Source: Algoriphagus halophilus (GTDB lineage Bacteria; Bacteroidota; Bacteroidia; Cytophagales; Cyclobacteriaceae). From it: a stretch of DNA of 64,000 nucleotides. Location of the stretch: assembly GCF_900129785.1 (NCBI RefSeq), contig NZ_FSRC01000001.1, forward strand, positions 1,302,001 through 1,366,000, written 5' to 3'. Numbering within the stretch: position 1 is the stretch's first letter; each line of letters begins with the position of its first letter. Under the pieces are notes generated by a model. That model saw nothing but the letters and a program-made list of their open reading frames with translations. It did not search any database and had not been told where the DNA came from. The position numbers and the translations under genes were made by a program. Positions 26,870 through 34,721 of the stretch are shown here, piece by piece.

Positions 26870-27640
26870 TTACATTCTTTCGATTGTTAAGCCTCCATCA
26901 ACATTGATGATTTGCCCTGTTGAATAGGGGAATCCTCCCTTCACCAAAGATGCTACCACCTTCCCAATATCTTCTGGTTTGCCAATTCTAGGTTCAAGGG
27001 TCGCACCGGTCTTAACCAACTCCAAATAAGTGGCACGGACTTTTTCAATCATGTCTGTATCCACGAATCCTGGTCGGATTTCATAAACTGAAATTCCATG
27101 GGGGGCCATTCGAACTGCCATGGTTTTGGAAAACATGGATAAACTAGCTTTGGACATGCAATATGCTGCCCTTGTAGGGGATGCCAATGCTGCTGAGACC
27201 GAGGTGATATTGATGATGAAACCTTCCCAATCTGGATGAGAGTCTTTCAGTTCCAACATCCATTTGGCAATTTCCTGTGTCAAGAAAAAAGTGCCTTTCT
27301 CATTGATGTTCATTAAATGATCGTAATCCTCTTCGGTTACCTCTAAGACATCACATCTGTTTCTGGGGGCTACTCCGGCATTGTTGACCAGCACATCAAT
27401 TTTACCGAAATTATTTTTCATTCCTTGGACAATGGCCTCACGGTCAGATTTCTCAGCAATATTTCCTTGGAGATAGACCACATTTGAACCCAGAGACTTT
27501 AAAGCATCTAAGTTTTCTTTGGCGTCAGACTCAGGTCTTACACCATTGATTCCCAAGTCATATCCGGCTTCAGCAAGTTTTTTGGCGATGCCTAATCCAA
27601 TTCCCCGGGAACCTCCCGTAATTAACGCAACTGGTTTCAT
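26870..27640 (-). CDS. SDR family oxidoreductase (3-ketoacyl-ACP reductase type)
   Basis: A 256-residue classical SDR with TGGSRGIGLGIA at the N-terminus, VLVNNAGVAPRN, a catalytic serine in ITSVSAA, YCMSKASL as the YxxxK motif, and the tail GQIINVDGGLTIERM. The sequence type is often annotated 3-ketoacyl-ACP reductase, but the genomic context (last gene of a sugar uptake and hydrolysis operon) suggests a sugar or sugar-acid dehydrogenase. Its start overlaps the upstream flavin oxidoreductase by 4 bp. Confidence 0.88.
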   Translation of the reverse strand: MKPVALITGGSRGIGLGIAKKLAEAGYDLGINGVRPESDAKENLDALKSLGSNVVYLQGNIAEKSDREAIVQGMKNNFGKIDVLVNNAGVAPRNRCDVLEVTEEDYDHLMNINEKGTFFLTQEIAKWMLELKDSHPDWEGFIINITSVSAALASPTRAAYCMSKASLSMFSKTMAVRMAPHGISVYEIRPGFVDTDMIEKVRATYLELVKTGATLEPRIGKPEDIGKVVASLVKGGFPYSTGQIINVDGGLTIERM

Positions 27641-29082
27641 TTGTTTTTTGCAGCTTTAAGTTGATCGTGTTCTTCCATCTTTTTATAAAACGGATCTAAT
27701 GGGTAGCAGCCTGAAATGATCCCATTTCTAGGAGCTGTGGTACAATCTGAGAAGGTTCTACAGATCTTAGGCCGTTTCATGTCATTTCCCGCCAAAATAT
27801 CTGCTGGTAAATCGGGATAGCTTAATACCATCCTCCCTAATCCAATGGAATCAGCCATTTTAGCATTTAAAACAAACTCTCCCACATTTGGTAACCATTC
27901 CTGAAGGTAGGAATAGGCGGATCCAATGACATAAAATTCAGGGTAAGCCTCTTTGATTGCAGCTGTTGCTTTAATTTGCCTTGCTACTCCATGTAACGGA
28001 TCCTCGGGAGGATTGTACCCATCGGATGGAGGGAAAATCGCAGGTCTTTGAATATGGGGGTTGTAATAGGGGCTTCCTGCTGTAGTACATACTAATTCTA
28101 TTCCCAAATTTTTTAATTCATCCAGAAACTCAAATGTCTCACTTAAATCTTCATGAATTCCTGAGGAATCACCACCAAAGGCATATGCATAATTTCCTTG
28201 GCTGGAAGGAATTCCTTTTCCGTCGGGTCCTACTTGAAAAGGAGCCCAGTCAAAAATGCTCATTCTGACTCCGATTTCAAGTCCGGGAGCCTCCGAACGA
28301 ATTCCTGCAACGATTTCTCTTAAAAACCGGGTCCTGTTTTCGATAGATTTCCCATAAATCCCTTCACGGTCATAAGCACTTAAAAACTCATGTCCTAAAT
28401 ACCCATGGCAATGCTTGATATCCACGAACTTAAATCCAGCTTTTTGCGCCCTAACGGAGGCACTGATATAATCGTCAATCAAGGAGGAAATATCCTCATC
28501 TGTCATAACTGGATAATCATCCGGCAACCCAAATTTCTTATTTAAAATAGGGTGGGGATAGAGTATTTTTGGTTCCATCTTGGTTTTGCTGTTAGGCTTG
28601 CAAAACCTTCCACTATGAGTCAATTGAAGTCCAGTCAATAAATCGTTGGTGTTTCCAAATGCTTCCTGATGCTCTTTTTCAACCATGCGGTACAGCCCTT
28701 CAAACTCACTTAGATTTTGATCATTCAAAAGTAGTTGGTTAGGGTTGGCCCGTCCTTCATGTCTTACAGCTACTGCTTCACATCCCCAAAGTAATTTAGC
28801 CCCACTGATCGCAAAGTTTTTCCATCTTCTCTTGGTCAATTCAGAGGGTTTTCCATCAGTTGTACCATCCCAACCTTCCATGGGCAGGATACAGAATGAA
28901 TTGCCTATGGAATTCCCTGCCTTTGTTTGGTAGGGCCTGGTAAAAGGTGAATTATTTCCCTGACTTAACTCCTCTACAAAATCGAGGTCTATATTTTCTT
29001 TTTTTAGATAATCCCGGAAAATCTCAGCTGTTTTCAGTTGAGCAACTCTCGGATATTCTGGTTTGTATTTTCCTTCACTCAT
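27637..29082 (-). CDS. Old-yellow-enzyme-type NADH:flavin oxidoreductase
   Basis: A 481-residue FMN-binding TIM-barrel protein. Visible are the substrate-binding pair in IKHCHGYLGHEFLS, the following YDREGIYGKSIENRTRFLREI typical of OYE and dienoyl-CoA reductases, GLQLTHSGR, and GLGRMVLSYPDLPADIL near the C-terminus. The C-terminal Cys-containing tail (CRTFSDCTTAPRNGIISGC) is where 2,4-dienoyl-CoA reductases have their 4Fe-4S ligands, but the spacing differs and the FAD/NAD domain is missing. It probably reduces or isomerises an activated double bond in a catabolic intermediate. 4-bp overlaps on both sides. Confidence 0.85.
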   Translation of the reverse strand: MSEGKYKPEYPRVAQLKTAEIFRDYLKKENIDLDFVEELSQGNNSPFTRPYQTKAGNSIGNSFCILPMEGWDGTTDGKPSELTKRRWKNFAISGAKLLWGCEAVAVRHEGRANPNQLLLNDQNLSEFEGLYRMVEKEHQEAFGNTNDLLTGLQLTHSGRFCKPNSKTKMEPKILYPHPILNKKFGLPDDYPVMTDEDISSLIDDYISASVRAQKAGFKFVDIKHCHGYLGHEFLSAYDREGIYGKSIENRTRFLREIVAGIRSEAPGLEIGVRMSIFDWAPFQVGPDGKGIPSSQGNYAYAFGGDSSGIHEDLSETFEFLDELKNLGIELVCTTAGSPYYNPHIQRPAIFPPSDGYNPPEDPLHGVARQIKATAAIKEAYPEFYVIGSAYSYLQEWLPNVGEFVLNAKMADSIGLGRMVLSYPDLPADILAGNDMKRPKICRTFSDCTTAPRNGIISGCYPLDPFYKKMEEHDQLKAAKNK

Positions 29083-30461
29083 AATGTTTGAATACAGTTG
29101 AAAAAGCTATAATAGGTTTCCTGATTCAAAGTCCTTTGAATCAATAATGCAAGTTCTCTGGCATGGTAATCCCCCCACATACATGATTCGCCATAGGGCG
29201 CTTTGTTCTTTTCGGGCCGGTAATCCCATCCATTCGGTTGATGGTAAATGCTATGTAAAATCAATCCCTGATGAGCTGGGTCTTCAGATAAATAGGGAGA
29301 CCGAAAGAGAGCCTGAGCTACTTGAAGTCCTGCTTTGGTGTATTTGTCATATAGTTCAGGTTCTGAGTATTTTATAAAATTTCCAATACGGATAAGACCT
29401 TGAGCTGCAATGCAGGCAGCGGAGCTATCGATCGGTTCAAATTCGTTGAAAGGATTGGAAGGTTGATTTAAATAATCGCCCATATGAACCAATCCAGGCG
29501 CACCAGTATCCCAGTAGGGAATTCCATCGGTAGGGGTATTATTTATATAAAATTCAGAGGTGACTTTTGCCGCTTCCAATAACTCCTCCACGAGCGCCTT
29601 TTTAGAAATAATGATTGCATAATCGCTTTCCTCAATTTGATCCAGAATTTCTAAGGTCTCGCCAAGTCCGCAAATAGCCCAGGCCAATCCCCTGGTCCAG
29701 GTACTGAACCCTGTGTATCCTTGCTGGGAGTTGGGGCATCTGTAATTTCCATCGTTGGTATTGAAAATGATCTCATGGGCAGTTCTACCGGGAACATCAT
29801 AAGAATCTCTTCCTTTTCCATAAAAGATAGAGTAGTTGATGGTGCTCAGGATGTGTTGAATGGCACGCTGAATCAGGGAAATTCTCCGATCATTTTCGCC
29901 TTGCAATACATGGCCCAAAGCATGGGAAACCACCAAAGCTCTGCAAGAGCGAATGGTATCTACAAATAATGAATGAGGGCCGTTAAAAGAGTAAATATAA
30001 CCTCCACTGGGAATATTTGTCCAGCGCATGGCTTGGACTGCACCACTGGCTTTCAAGGCTAATTCATAGAAATTCTGTTCCCAATCATTTTGAGGGATTT
30101 TTCCTTCCTTCATCAACCTCAATAAGTTTCCATAAGTACTGACATTATTGAAACCATGATCATGAACCCCCGTGTGGGTCAAGTGCGGTGCCATTTTATG
30201 AAGGGTATTTTCCCTTCCTATTTTCAGGAACTTTTCATCTCCAGTGGCATCGAATTGTAAAATTGCCGAACCATATTGAAATCCTTGGGTCCATTCAGTC
30301 CATCCTCTGGTCACATACTGTCCTTTTTCTGTAAAGACCGGTGCTCCTTTGGCTGGATCAAAGGACTTTTCAATCAATTCGATTTTTTCACCAGAAAGCT
30401 TCCAGAATTTTTCTAAAGGAGCTTTTAGGTCTTGTATTTGAATTTCTGAATCAAGCTTCAT
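29079..30461 (-). CDS. Glycoside hydrolase family 88-like (unsaturated glucuronyl hydrolase type)
   Basis: A 460-residue protein with the alternating-helix barrel pattern of GH88/GH105 enzymes. Seen are RGWTEWTQGFQYGSAILQF, HDHGFNNVSTYG, FVDTIRSCRALVV with a candidate catalytic Asp, GYTGFSTWTRGLAWAI (the Trp/Arg/Gly-rich substrate site) and DSSAACIAAQGL. Family enzymes hydrate the unsaturated uronic acid left by polysaccharide lyases. No signal peptide is present, so it is probably cytoplasmic and acts on an imported oligosaccharide, consistent with the symporter gene that overlaps its start by 4 bp. Confidence 0.82.
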   Translation of the reverse strand: MKLDSEIQIQDLKAPLEKFWKLSGEKIELIEKSFDPAKGAPVFTEKGQYVTRGWTEWTQGFQYGSAILQFDATGDEKFLKIGRENTLHKMAPHLTHTGVHDHGFNNVSTYGNLLRLMKEGKIPQNDWEQNFYELALKASGAVQAMRWTNIPSGGYIYSFNGPHSLFVDTIRSCRALVVSHALGHVLQGENDRRISLIQRAIQHILSTINYSIFYGKGRDSYDVPGRTAHEIIFNTNDGNYRCPNSQQGYTGFSTWTRGLAWAICGLGETLEILDQIEESDYAIIISKKALVEELLEAAKVTSEFYINNTPTDGIPYWDTGAPGLVHMGDYLNQPSNPFNEFEPIDSSAACIAAQGLIRIGNFIKYSEPELYDKYTKAGLQVAQALFRSPYLSEDPAHQGLILHSIYHQPNGWDYRPEKNKAPYGESCMWGDYHARELALLIQRTLNQETYYSFFNCIQTL

Positions 30462-31864
30462 GTTGTTGTTTTAGGTTTTTTTTTGTGACTCACCATGATG
30501 ATTGTGGTAAACACAAACAGGATTATATACATCAGAAAATCTAATGGATAGCCGAAATAGTTGTCTGGGACAATTCCTAAAATAGACAAGATGAAAAAGA
30601 TCAGTGCTACTGTAGAAAGTCCAATCAGTGCTTTGGGAGGTTGGCTGAAAATCACAGCTCCTAATACCACAGGTGCGATCATGGAAGTCCCTGCAAAACT
30701 CACTCTTGCCAAGAGAACCAATTCATCACTCATGTAGGTGGAAAATACCAGTACAATTAATGAAAAAGCCAATATGGACAATTTTGTTATTCGCATGTTG
30801 GCCTGATCTGTTCCATTCAAAAGGCTTCGTAACTCCGTACCTAATGCAAAAATTTGCGCATTGGTTGTAGAAAGACAAGCAGCGAATAAACCTACAACAG
30901 CAAGTGCTGCAACTGGAACTGCTTGATCGAATAACAATGCCTGGCTTAGGAAATCAGCGGTATTTGCATCAGGATATTCAATGGCTCCATAGAGTCCAAT
31001 AAATGCGGTAGGAAGGATTACCAAAATCGCAAAGATTCCTACTGCATAGGCCATTCTATGGACAGATTTCAAACTTTTCATAACCACCAATCTCGTGGTG
31101 AACTGAGGTTGTGAAACTGGAATTAGAACAATGGCTATGGCAGAGGCTATTAAAAACGGACTGGAAAAAAGGCCATTGGGTCCCGGTAAGGATAACAGGT
31201 CTTGGTTGCTCGCACTCACTTTTGCGATCCCATCTTCTAACCCTCCTGCTAAACTTAAACAGGTCAAACCAATGATCCATATGACGGCCAACATGATCAC
31301 ACCCTGGATGGCATCACTGTATACAATAGCTTTTAGTCCCCCTATTTCTGAATAAATCAACATGATAAAGACTAAGACTGCTGACCAGGACCAATAGGGA
31401 AGCATATCTGGAAATGCAGCGTCTAGAAATATTGAGATTCCTCTGATTTGGATAGATACATAAGGGATCAGAAATAAGAAAGCACTAGCAAAAACAAGAT
31501 ATCCGGCAAATGAATTTTCATAACATGATTTTATCAACCCAGCCACTCCTTTATATCCCTTGATGGTGGCTCTTTTTCTCAAAGCATAGCCAAACCAAAT
31601 CAAGAAAAATACCATTAAAGCATCCGAAAGGGCCAAGAAAATCCAAGCGCCTACCCCGTGAGTTCGGAAGAAATCAGGCATACCCATAAAGGTAAATGCT
31701 GAAAATAGGGCTGCTGAAAATGTCAAAAAGCCGAGTATGGTGCCAATGTTAGATCCTGCGAAAATAAAATCATCTGAAGTTCTATTTTTCCTGTAAGACC
31801 TATAAGAAGCATATCCCAACATGGCCAAGAAAATCCCAAAAAAGAAAACTAACCATCCGATCAT
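30458..31864 (-). CDS. Sodium:solute symporter family transporter
   Basis: A 468-residue inner-membrane transporter with about 12-13 hydrophobic segments and the LeuT-fold SSS signature. Typical pieces are FTFSAALFSAFTFMGMPDFF in helix 2, GLKAIVYSDAIQGVIMLAVI in the middle, and AACLSTTNAQIFALGTEL, the sodium-site helix. It probably imports the substrate processed by the downstream hydrolase and oxidoreductases. It overlaps the small membrane protein gene upstream by 4 bp, an arrangement also known for two-component SSS carriers. Confidence 0.9.
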   Translation of the reverse strand: MIGWLVFFFGIFLAMLGYASYRSYRKNRTSDDFIFAGSNIGTILGFLTFSAALFSAFTFMGMPDFFRTHGVGAWIFLALSDALMVFFLIWFGYALRKRATIKGYKGVAGLIKSCYENSFAGYLVFASAFLFLIPYVSIQIRGISIFLDAAFPDMLPYWSWSAVLVFIMLIYSEIGGLKAIVYSDAIQGVIMLAVIWIIGLTCLSLAGGLEDGIAKVSASNQDLLSLPGPNGLFSSPFLIASAIAIVLIPVSQPQFTTRLVVMKSLKSVHRMAYAVGIFAILVILPTAFIGLYGAIEYPDANTADFLSQALLFDQAVPVAALAVVGLFAACLSTTNAQIFALGTELRSLLNGTDQANMRITKLSILAFSLIVLVFSTYMSDELVLLARVSFAGTSMIAPVVLGAVIFSQPPKALIGLSTVALIFFILSILGIVPDNYFGYPLDFLMYIILFVFTTIIMVSHKKKPKTTT

Positions 31865-32073
31865 GACTTCTTAGGGTCTTCGTATGGAAATAATTTTGAA
31901 CCTAAAAAGGTGGCAAAAACAATCAGGATAGTCACCAACAAGCCAGTCCAAAATATATAGGGGACTGATCCCAAACTAGGTTCGATTTGATGTTCTGAAA
32001 ATAAAAGAAGGTAGGAAGCAACCGTTAAGGCCACTATCACAATAACTAACAGGTTCCAATACTTGGATTTCAT
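31861..32073 (-). CDS. Small two-helix membrane protein, symporter-associated
   Basis: A 70-residue protein with two hydrophobic helices (about residues 8-25 and 40-60), a short charged N-terminus and an acidic/basic tail (PYEDPKKS). It lies directly before the SSS transporter with a 4-bp overlap and is the first gene of the five-gene operon. Small subunits of similar size partner with some SSS permeases; whether this one does is inference from position and topology. Confidence 0.7.
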   Translation of the reverse strand: MKSKYWNLLVIVIVALTVASYLLLFSEHQIEPSLGSVPYIFWTGLLVTILIVFATFLGSKLFPYEDPKKS

Positions 32074-32554
32074 CTTGTTGGGTTTATGGTAATTTGGTTG
32101 AATTGATCTTACACAAACTATTCGTGCAAAGAAGGCTTAAAATAGCAATTATAGTTTTAATAGCTAACCTGAACTGGTAGGCAATCGTCTGCTTATAAAT
32201 GAGAATTCACGGAATCGATTTCTGAAACGTGGGTATAGGGGAGATGACTGAGTGAAGGGGAGATTTTTAAGGGTTTGATTTTTTGTCCTAGAATAGAACT
32301 AAACCTTAAAAGCTAGCAGTAATGTCATGAATAAAGAGCACTACATGTGATTTTACTGGGGAAAAAGGTAGAGTGGATGTATCCAACTGGAAAAATGTAA
32401 GATTTTAGAAACAAGTTATGGGGTCTTGTAAAAAATGAATATCAATTGGGGAGAGGCAGCATAAGAAAGGATTAAAAAAAGTACAAACTTGAAATGATCT
32501 TCCTCTTTGGCGATCAAGTTAAAATGAGCATGCTTACTTCATCTGATTTCAAGT
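32074..32554. other. 481-bp intergenic region
   Basis: No convincing ORF or RNA gene is seen. It must hold the promoter of the minus-strand symporter operon near 32074-32150, but I find no exact TAnnTTTG with a correctly spaced TTTG. The far end holds an 11-bp inverted repeat that reaches the stop codon of the next gene. Confidence 0.6.
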
Positions 32555-32556
32555 TT
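32485..32556. repeat. 11-bp inverted repeat with 50-bp spacer
   Basis: AAACTTGAAAT (32485-32495) and ATTTCAAGTTT (32546-32556) are perfectly complementary. The right arm overlaps the stop codon of the orphan gene ending at 32555. It could form a large hairpin at the 3' end of that transcript. Confidence 0.5.
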
Positions 32557-32983
32557 ATTCATTATAACAGTTGCAATACTTTTCCATCGCTTCAAAATAT
32601 GCATGCCACATTTTCAATAATGTAGCCAACAATGCAAGTACATCTACAGCCGTTCCAATAGCTCCAAATAATCCCAAACCAGTTAATATTTTCTTCAATG
32701 CAGATCGAGCAGCAGCTTTCCCTGCTGCACCTGCCGCTACCACAGTCAGGGATCCTTTGAAGAGGTCTGCAGCACCATTTAATCCTACTTCAGTAAGACC
32801 TTGTAGAAAAACTTTCCAACAACAATTTTTACATTCCAAGATTGCTACACTAGGAGTCTCACATTCTATTGGACTAGGCTGGCAATGCATGTAGTCTTCC
32901 ACAGACTCTCCCGTGACATGGCGTGTGGCCAGGTCCAGCGCTCCTCCAAAAGGTATCCAAGTTGACAGGTCTCTCCAGCCCAT
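32555..32983 (-). CDS. Orphan Cys-rich, Gly/Ala-rich protein, 142 aa
   Basis: I do not recognise this protein. It has seven cysteines (residues 34, 41, 51, 54, 55, 137, 139), clustered before and after a long hydrophobic, glycine/alanine-rich region (about 65-122) that could form amphipathic or membrane helices. The N-terminus (MGWRDLSTWIPFGGALDLATRHVTGE) has no signal peptide. The gene is isolated, with about 480 bp free downstream and 260 bp upstream. The composition would suit a secreted peptide, bacteriocin-like or toxin-like protein, but nothing proves it. Confidence 0.55.
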   Translation of the reverse strand: MGWRDLSTWIPFGGALDLATRHVTGESVEDYMHCQPSPIECETPSVAILECKNCCWKVFLQGLTEVGLNGAADLFKGSLTVVAAGAAGKAAARSALKKILTGLGLFGAIGTAVDVLALLATLLKMWHAYFEAMEKYCNCYNE

Positions 32984-33244
32984 AAATGTTTTTGATTTTT
33001 AGGGTCAAACCAGGATTCAATCAAAAAGTCAATAGTAATAAACTTATAAAAGTCTAAACAAATCAAGCTTTAACTGAAAATACGAAAATCCAATCAAAAA
33101 ATCTATAAACACCCCGAAATTCAACTATATAGGATTTGGAGATTACTGGGTGTAATGGATATGGCCATTGCTTAAAATGGAAATCAACTATTCAAAGATT
33201 TTGTTAGACTTTGATCAGAGGGATGGGTATGAGAATCATTCAGC

Positions 33245-34459
33245 TCAATTCTTCCTTATCGGGATCAATTTACTGTAAGTAAAGCACCTCCATAGCCATT
33301 CCAATGGGCCAAAATGGTAATACGTTAACCAGATTTTACTGTAGATCAGTTGGGTGATGAAAAGAGTGGTAGCTATCAAAAAAGTTTGTGACGGACTCAT
33401 TTTTTCATACCAACCTAATCCAATATTTGAAAAGAGCATTAAACCATACACACTCTGCATCAGGTAATTGGTAAGGGCCATTTTTCCTGCATATTGTAAA
33501 GGTCTAATCAGTTTTTTCCAAGGTGTTTTGTACCAGATATAGGCAAGTAACCAAAGGTAAAATAGCCCAAAGGCCAAGTCGGACAAGTACATGGTTTTGA
33601 ACAAGAAAGGCCTGACGAGTTCATTCCTATAAATTTCAGTATTTGGCAGGATGAAAAGGAAGGTCAATCGATACATGTTACTCCACACAATCACCCATAA
33701 AACAGGTTTTTGAGATTGATCGATGAAGTTCTCCAGCCGATTCTGGAGATTATTTTTTCCAAAATAGGCTCCCAATAAAAACATGGAAAATGCCAATGGT
33801 CCCAAATATGCAAATAGCAAAGGAAGGTTTGCTAGGTAATTATGGATTCGGAAAACAATGCCTTCTGAATAAGGACCATTTCTTAAAATTGAAGTGATTT
33901 TTTCAGATGTATATCCTTGTAAAAAACTTCCTGGATCAAAATGAGTCAAATCCATTAGCCATACTGCGACTGGATCATAATAAGGGAATAACAAAACCAA
34001 CACACTCAAAGCCAAAATCCAGGAGTTTTTCAAAGGAATGACTCCTACGATCAATAATCCTAGCAAGGCGTAAAGATGGATTACATCTCCGTCCCAAAGG
34101 AAAAGGATATGTGCAATTCCGAGCAGAAATAGAAAGAGCATCCTTTTTCCAAAGAAGCTAAATTTCAAGTTGTTGTTTTTCTTGAGTTTGATGGCTTGCA
34201 TCGAGATGCCTAAGCCAAAAAGGAAAGAGAAAATCGGAAAGAATTTACTATAAAAAAATAGCTGAAGTATTCTGACTGTCCATTCGTCCAGAGGTGAGGT
34301 CCATTTAGCGCTGAATGTTTCCTGGTTGGGGAATGCACAATTCATGATTTCAATGTTGACCACAAAGATTCCAAAAACTGCAAAACCGCGAAAAATATCC
34401 AATAATTCAATTCTTTGATTTATTGGAGTTTTTAGATCCATCATTCGATTTTGTTTCAA
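33245..34459 (-). CDS. DUF418 family membrane protein (YeiB-like)
   Basis: A 404-residue integral membrane protein with about ten hydrophobic segments. The N-terminal half has RIELLDIFRGFAVFGIFVVNI and FFPIFSFLFGLGISMQ, the usual opening of YeiB/DUF418 proteins. The C-terminal DUF418 domain includes AGKMALTNYLMQSV and ends in YYHFGPLEWLWRCFTY, the family signature. The function is unknown, possibly transport or acyl transfer. Starts at MMDL, five or six codons downstream, are equally possible. It is a single-gene unit, divergent from the S9 peptidase. Confidence 0.88.
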   Translation of the reverse strand: MKQNRMMDLKTPINQRIELLDIFRGFAVFGIFVVNIEIMNCAFPNQETFSAKWTSPLDEWTVRILQLFFYSKFFPIFSFLFGLGISMQAIKLKKNNNLKFSFFGKRMLFLFLLGIAHILFLWDGDVIHLYALLGLLIVGVIPLKNSWILALSVLVLLFPYYDPVAVWLMDLTHFDPGSFLQGYTSEKITSILRNGPYSEGIVFRIHNYLANLPLLFAYLGPLAFSMFLLGAYFGKNNLQNRLENFIDQSQKPVLWVIVWSNMYRLTFLFILPNTEIYRNELVRPFLFKTMYLSDLAFGLFYLWLLAYIWYKTPWKKLIRPLQYAGKMALTNYLMQSVYGLMLFSNIGLGWYEKMSPSQTFLIATTLFITQLIYSKIWLTYYHFGPLEWLWRCFTYSKLIPIRKN

Positions 34460-34721
34460 GTGCTAAAAATGGGGATTTTTATTTGAATCCTTTGGTTCGC
34501 TTATTGAATCAGAGAAAAGGGACCTTCTCTTTTGGAAGGGTATAAAAGACCCATTTTTGTCTACTGATTGAGCAACCTTTAAAAAATTAGTATTGCTTTC
34601 AGAGTTTTATTTTAAAAATGATCTATTTGATCAGGAACTGATTCCGTTGATCATTATTGGATCCTATTTTAGGATAAAAAATAGTAACATTGGGGTTGAA
34701 ATATTTAACCCAAATTATTTT

